Below are positions 5,735 through 7,592 of a stretch of DNA of 7,592 nucleotides, in pieces. The notes beneath the pieces were generated by a model. That model ran no database searches, had not been told where the DNA came from, and saw only the letters and a list, made by a program, of their open reading frames with translations. The position numbers and the translations under genes were made by a program. Within the stretch, counting starts at the first letter, position 1, and each line of letters opens with the position of its first letter. The DNA is from Candidatus Woesearchaeota archaeon (GTDB lineage Archaea > Nanobdellota > Nanobdellia > Woesearchaeales > GW2011-AR4): assembly GCA_016185865.1 (NCBI GenBank), contig JACPMU010000091.1:1-7592 (forward strand), given 5' to 3'.

Positions 5735-6538
5735 ATGCCGTCAAGAATGGAAAAGGCGCGCCAGGCCTACTATTCAAGAAACATAGGGCTTGCTCAGCAG
5801 GCGCACAAGGATGAATTGATAAGGAAGGCACGAAAGGGAGAGGTATTTGGCGCAGCAAAGGAGCAGTATCTTGCCGAGTTTGTGTATGGCGCAATAGACG
5901 GCACAGTCACAACATTTGCAGTTGTAGCAGGCGCAACAGGCGCTTCACTGTCCTCAGTTATTGTCATAATTCTTGGCTTTGCAAACCTTATTGCTGACGG
6001 GTTTTCAATGGCAGTGGGAAATTTCCTAAGCGAGAAAACCCAAAGGGATTTGATAGCAAGGGAAAGGAAAAGGGAGGAATGGGAGATAAGGGCTGTGCCA
6101 GCAGGAGAGAGAGAAGAAATAAGGGAAATATTCAGGAGAAAGGGCTTCAGGGGAAAAGACCTGGATAAAGCAGTCAAGATTGTAACATCAAATAAAAAAG
6201 TCTGGGTTGACACAATGATGGCAGAAGAGCTTGGCCTTCTCGAGAGCCCTAAAACGCCCTTGAAGACAGCCATGGCAACCTATTTTGGATTCATACTAAT
6301 TGGCATTATTCCCCTGCTTGCTTATGTGTTTTCATACTTTGCCACTTTTTTCCAGCGAAACACCTTTGCAATTGCTGTTGTCATGACCCTTGTTGCATTG
6401 TTTGCAGTAGGTGCCATAAAAAGCTATGTAACAAGAGCAAATCTTTTGAAGTCTGTTTTTGAGACTGTTTTTATAGGAGGGGCGGCAGCAGCAATTTCCT
6501 ATTATATCGGGTTTTTGCTCAAGCTTATTGTAGGCTGA
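5735..6538 (+). CDS. VIT1/CCC1-family iron/manganese transporter
   Basis: A 267-aa membrane protein of the vacuolar iron transporter family, which moves Fe2+ or Mn2+ out of the cytoplasm, probably by proton exchange. TM1 holds EFVYGAIDGTVTTFAVVAG (48-66) with D55. TM2 holds GFANLIADGFSMAVGNFLSE (81-100) with D88, M92 and E100. The cytoplasmic metal-binding helices follow (about 101-170: REEWEIRAVPAGEREEI, KKVWVDTMMAEELGL), with Glu and Met residues at the expected places. Three more helices lie near 183-204, 210-232 and 239-264, so the five-helix family plan is complete. A charged N-terminal extension (1-45) precedes TM1. The start at 5735 follows a TATA box by 27 nt; ATG 5747 is possible, while TTG 5696 is unlikely. 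Which metal it carries cannot be read from sequence. Confidence 0.93.
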   Translation: MPSRMEKARQAYYSRNIGLAQQAHKDELIRKARKGEVFGAAKEQYLAEFVYGAIDGTVTTFAVVAGATGASLSSVIVIILGFANLIADGFSMAVGNFLSEKTQRDLIARERKREEWEIRAVPAGEREEIREIFRRKGFRGKDLDKAVKIVTSNKKVWVDTMMAEELGLLESPKTPLKTAMATYFGFILIGIIPLLAYVFSYFATFFQRNTFAIAVVMTLVALFAVGAIKSYVTRANLLKSVFETVFIGGAAAAISYYIGFLLKLIVG

Positions 6539-6575
6539 GCTTTTCTCCTAAAACCCTGAATAATCCTTTATGAAC

Positions 6576-6602
6576 GCAAAAAAGCTCAATTTTGCCCTTT
6601 TT
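6576..6602 (+). terminator. Hairpin plus T-tract after the VIT-family gene
   Basis: GCAAAA (6576-6581) and TTTTGC (6590-6595) can form a six-pair stem with an eight-base loop, followed by CCTTTTT. A longer alternative pairs TGAGCTTTT (6536-6544) with AAAAGCTCA (6580-6588) across a 35-base loop. Either could end the transporter transcript, but the stems are AT-rich and weak. Confidence 0.4.
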
Positions 6603-6615
6603 CTGAAAAAATAAG

Positions 6616-6623
6616 TTTAATAA
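6616..6623 (+). promoter_or_regulatory. Alternative upstream TATA box for the cupredoxin gene
   Basis: TTTAATAA would start transcription near 6643 and keep the SD at 6666-6672 in the leader. It is less canonical than the element at 6645-6656 but makes better sense of the SD. Confidence 0.35.
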
Positions 6624-6644
6624 GCCCAAGGTTTTCATGCCAAA

Positions 6645-6656
6645 TTATATATAAAA
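6645..6656 (+). promoter_or_regulatory. TATA-like box just upstream of the cupredoxin gene
   Basis: TTATATATAAAA is the most canonical TATA sequence in the window and is centred about 28 nt before the ATG at 6678. Taken literally it would place the RNA start at or past the SD, so it either yields a leaderless transcript or works with a start a few bases upstream. Confidence 0.5.
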
Positions 6657-6665
6657 TCTGATATT

Positions 6666-6672
6666 GGAGGTG
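6666..6672 (+). promoter_or_regulatory. Shine-Dalgarno site of the cupredoxin gene
   Basis: GGAGGTG lies five bases before the ATG at 6678 and is a full match to the archaeal anti-SD core. It fixes the start codon of this lipoprotein. Confidence 0.8.
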
Positions 6673-6677
6673 GAAAT

Positions 6678-7166
6678 ATGAGGAAAATAATCGTGTTGTT
6701 ATTGGTAAGTATATTTTTGATAAGTGCATGCGCGCAGCAAAAACCAGCGGAGACATCAGAAGACTTAATCGGGCAGGGAACGCCTGTGCAGCAGCAAATG
6801 CCATCAGGCAACAGCCAGGTTGAAGAAAAGATAGTTGGGGAAGAAGCAACATCAGCAACGCAAGCGCCAACGCAAACACCACAATCAGCAGAAGTCAGGG
6901 AATTCAGAATGACAGCAAAGCAATTCCAATTCGAGCCGTCAACAATTGAAGTCAACAAGGGAGATAGGATAAGACTACTTGTAACAAGCATGGACGTGCC
7001 TCATGGAATTTCAATTCCGGAATACGGCATCAATGAAAGGCTTGATCCTGGAAAAGAAGTGACAATAGAGTTCACAGCAGACAAACAAGGCACATTCACA
7101 GCATTCTGCTCTGTGTTCTGCGGCTCCGGGCATAGCAGCATGAAAGGAAAGATTGTTGTGAAATAA
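6678..7166 (+). CDS. Lipid-anchored CuA-type cupredoxin (COX2-like domain)
   Basis: A 162-aa secreted protein. The signal peptide ends in a lipobox (LISAC, C18 as the lipidated Cys). A Gln/Thr/Pro/Glu-rich linker (about 19-72) tethers a single cupredoxin domain (about 73-162). The domain carries the binuclear copper A ligand set of cytochrome oxidase subunit II and nitrous oxide reductase: H109 in VPHGISI, then C144, C148, H152 and M155 in CSVFCGSGHSSM (C-x3-C-x3-H-x2-M). The Glu usually found between the cysteines is replaced by Val146; in known CuA sites that residue binds through its backbone carbonyl, so the site may still form. The two N-terminal membrane helices of true COX2 are missing and no oxidase subunit I is nearby. 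It is probably an extracytoplasmic electron carrier or copper-binding protein, with its physiological partner unknown. Confidence 0.9.
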   Translation: MRKIIVLLLVSIFLISACAQQKPAETSEDLIGQGTPVQQQMPSGNSQVEEKIVGEEATSATQAPTQTPQSAEVREFRMTAKQFQFEPSTIEVNKGDRIRLLVTSMDVPHGISIPEYGINERLDPGKEVTIEFTADKQGTFTAFCSVFCGSGHSSMKGKIVVK

Positions 7167-7175
7167 CTTATTTTA

Positions 7176-7181
7176 TTTTTT
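7176..7181 (+). terminator. Oligo-T tract after the cupredoxin gene
   Basis: TTTTTT sits in a T-rich stretch (7168-7194) just after the TAA and may terminate the cupredoxin transcript. The same run merges with the presumed promoter of the next gene, so the assignment is uncertain. Confidence 0.35.
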
Positions 7182-7187
7182 ATTTAA
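7179..7187 (+). promoter_or_regulatory. Possible TATA box of the second lipoprotein gene
   Basis: TTTATTTAA is centred about 24 nt before the ATG at 7207, with no SD between. In such AT-rich sequence chance matches are common, so confidence is modest. Confidence 0.38.
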
Positions 7188-7206
7188 TTTTATTGAAATT
7201 AAAACC

Positions 7207-7592
7207 ATGAAAAATTTCAAAAAGATAAAAACCACATTATTTATTATTTTATTTTTTATTTTGTTTATCAATGCATGTGCAAAACCGCAAACACAACAAC
7301 AAACTATTCAAAAAACTATACAAACTGTATCTTCAGAAGACGTTTCTGCATTAACCCCAGAGCAAGTTGTAATTCTTTATTTCCAAGCATGGAATGATGA
7401 GCAGTACAATGTAATGTATTCCTTGATTTCCGACGGGTTCAAGCAGATTGAGCCAACTGCAAAGACATTTGAAGATTTCAAAGCAAATATGGAAAAATTC
7501 TATGACACTGCCTTAGGCGTCAGAGTTCTTGAGGCAAAAGAATCTTACAAAACAGATAAAGAAGCTGGGGTTGATTACAAGATAGAAATAAC
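7207..7592 (+). CDS. Putative lipoprotein, 3' end outside the window
   Basis: The frame from ATG 7207 stays open to the window end (128 complete codons). The N-terminus has basic residues (MKNFKKIKTT), a hydrophobic core and the lipobox FINAC with C24, so it is probably exported and lipid-anchored. A Gln/Thr-rich linker follows. A domain then opens with LTPEQVVILYFQAWNDEQY (near 49-67) and continues MYSLISDGF, a pattern often seen at the start of NTF2-like or DUF4878-type domains on lipoproteins; this family guess is weak. It lies 40 nt after the cupredoxin lipoprotein on the same strand, so the pair may serve the same surface function. The C-terminus is not seen. Confidence 0.72.
   Translation, partial: MKNFKKIKTTLFIILFFILFINACAKPQTQQQTIQKTIQTVSSEDVSALTPEQVVILYFQAWNDEQYNVMYSLISDGFKQIEPTAKTFEDFKANMEKFYDTALGVRVLEAKESYKTDKEAGVDYKIEI

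Noticed and set aside
5794..6273. A 159-codon minus-strand frame opposite the VIT-family gene
   Set aside because: Its product is Ser/Ala/Leu-rich low-information sequence expected from antisense of a membrane-protein gene. No initiation signals were found.
6539..6677. Possible box C/D guide RNA between the VIT gene and the cupredoxin gene
   Set aside because: CTGA occurs at 6556 and 6603, but no RTGATGA C box lies at the right distance, and the sequence is better explained by a terminator and promoters.

Overview
The window reads as archaeal chromosome, most likely from a DPANN-type lineage with a small, AT-rich genome (Woesearchaeota or Pacearchaeota-like; this rank is inference). The domain assignment is firm. 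There is an adjacent nop5-fibrillarin pair, which are box C/D RNP core proteins absent from bacteria. AT-rich TATA boxes sit about 24-28 nt upstream of several start codons, as in leaderless archaeal transcripts. The Shine-Dalgarno (SD) sequences match an archaeal 16S tail (GGAGGTG, AAGGTGAT). No phage, insertion sequence, CRISPR, tRNA or rRNA is visible.

Layout. Minus strand, 1-2016: a compact operon reading leftward, cutA (1714-2016), an ABC1/UbiB-family membrane kinase-like protein (30-1712, 1 nt after cutA), and the first eight codons of a further gene (1-25) whose SD overlaps the UbiB stop. Region 2017-2153 is a divergent promoter with nested inverted repeats. Plus strand: nop5 (2154-3098) and fibrillarin flpA (3095-3685) overlap by ATGA. 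Next come a His-rich three-helix membrane protein (3719-4465) and, 1 nt later, a CcdA-like thiol-redox membrane protein (4467-5174). Then follow a stand-alone ATP-cone protein (5200-5523), a 28-residue lysine-rich microprotein ending in CxxC (5600-5686), a VIT1/CCC1-type iron/manganese transporter (5735-6538), a lipid-anchored CuA-type cupredoxin (6678-7166) and a second lipoprotein cut by the window end (7207-7592).

How the genes may work together. Nop5 and fibrillarin form the 2'-O-methylation machinery with L7Ae and C/D guide RNAs. Much of the rest concerns metals and extracytoplasmic redox: CutA, a His-rich surface domain, a CcdA-like electron conduit, a VIT-type transporter and a CuA lipoprotein. 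A copper/thiol module (the CcdA-like protein supplying reductant to outside cysteines such as those of the CuA site) is a reasonable hypothesis. Most of these genes have their own promoters, so only the 3719-5174 pair is tightly linked.

Most worth a second look: the palindromic switch-like structure upstream of nop5, the 28-aa Lys-rich/CxxC microprotein, the CuA lipoprotein without an oxidase, the His-rich/CcdA pair, and the shortened fibrillarin.
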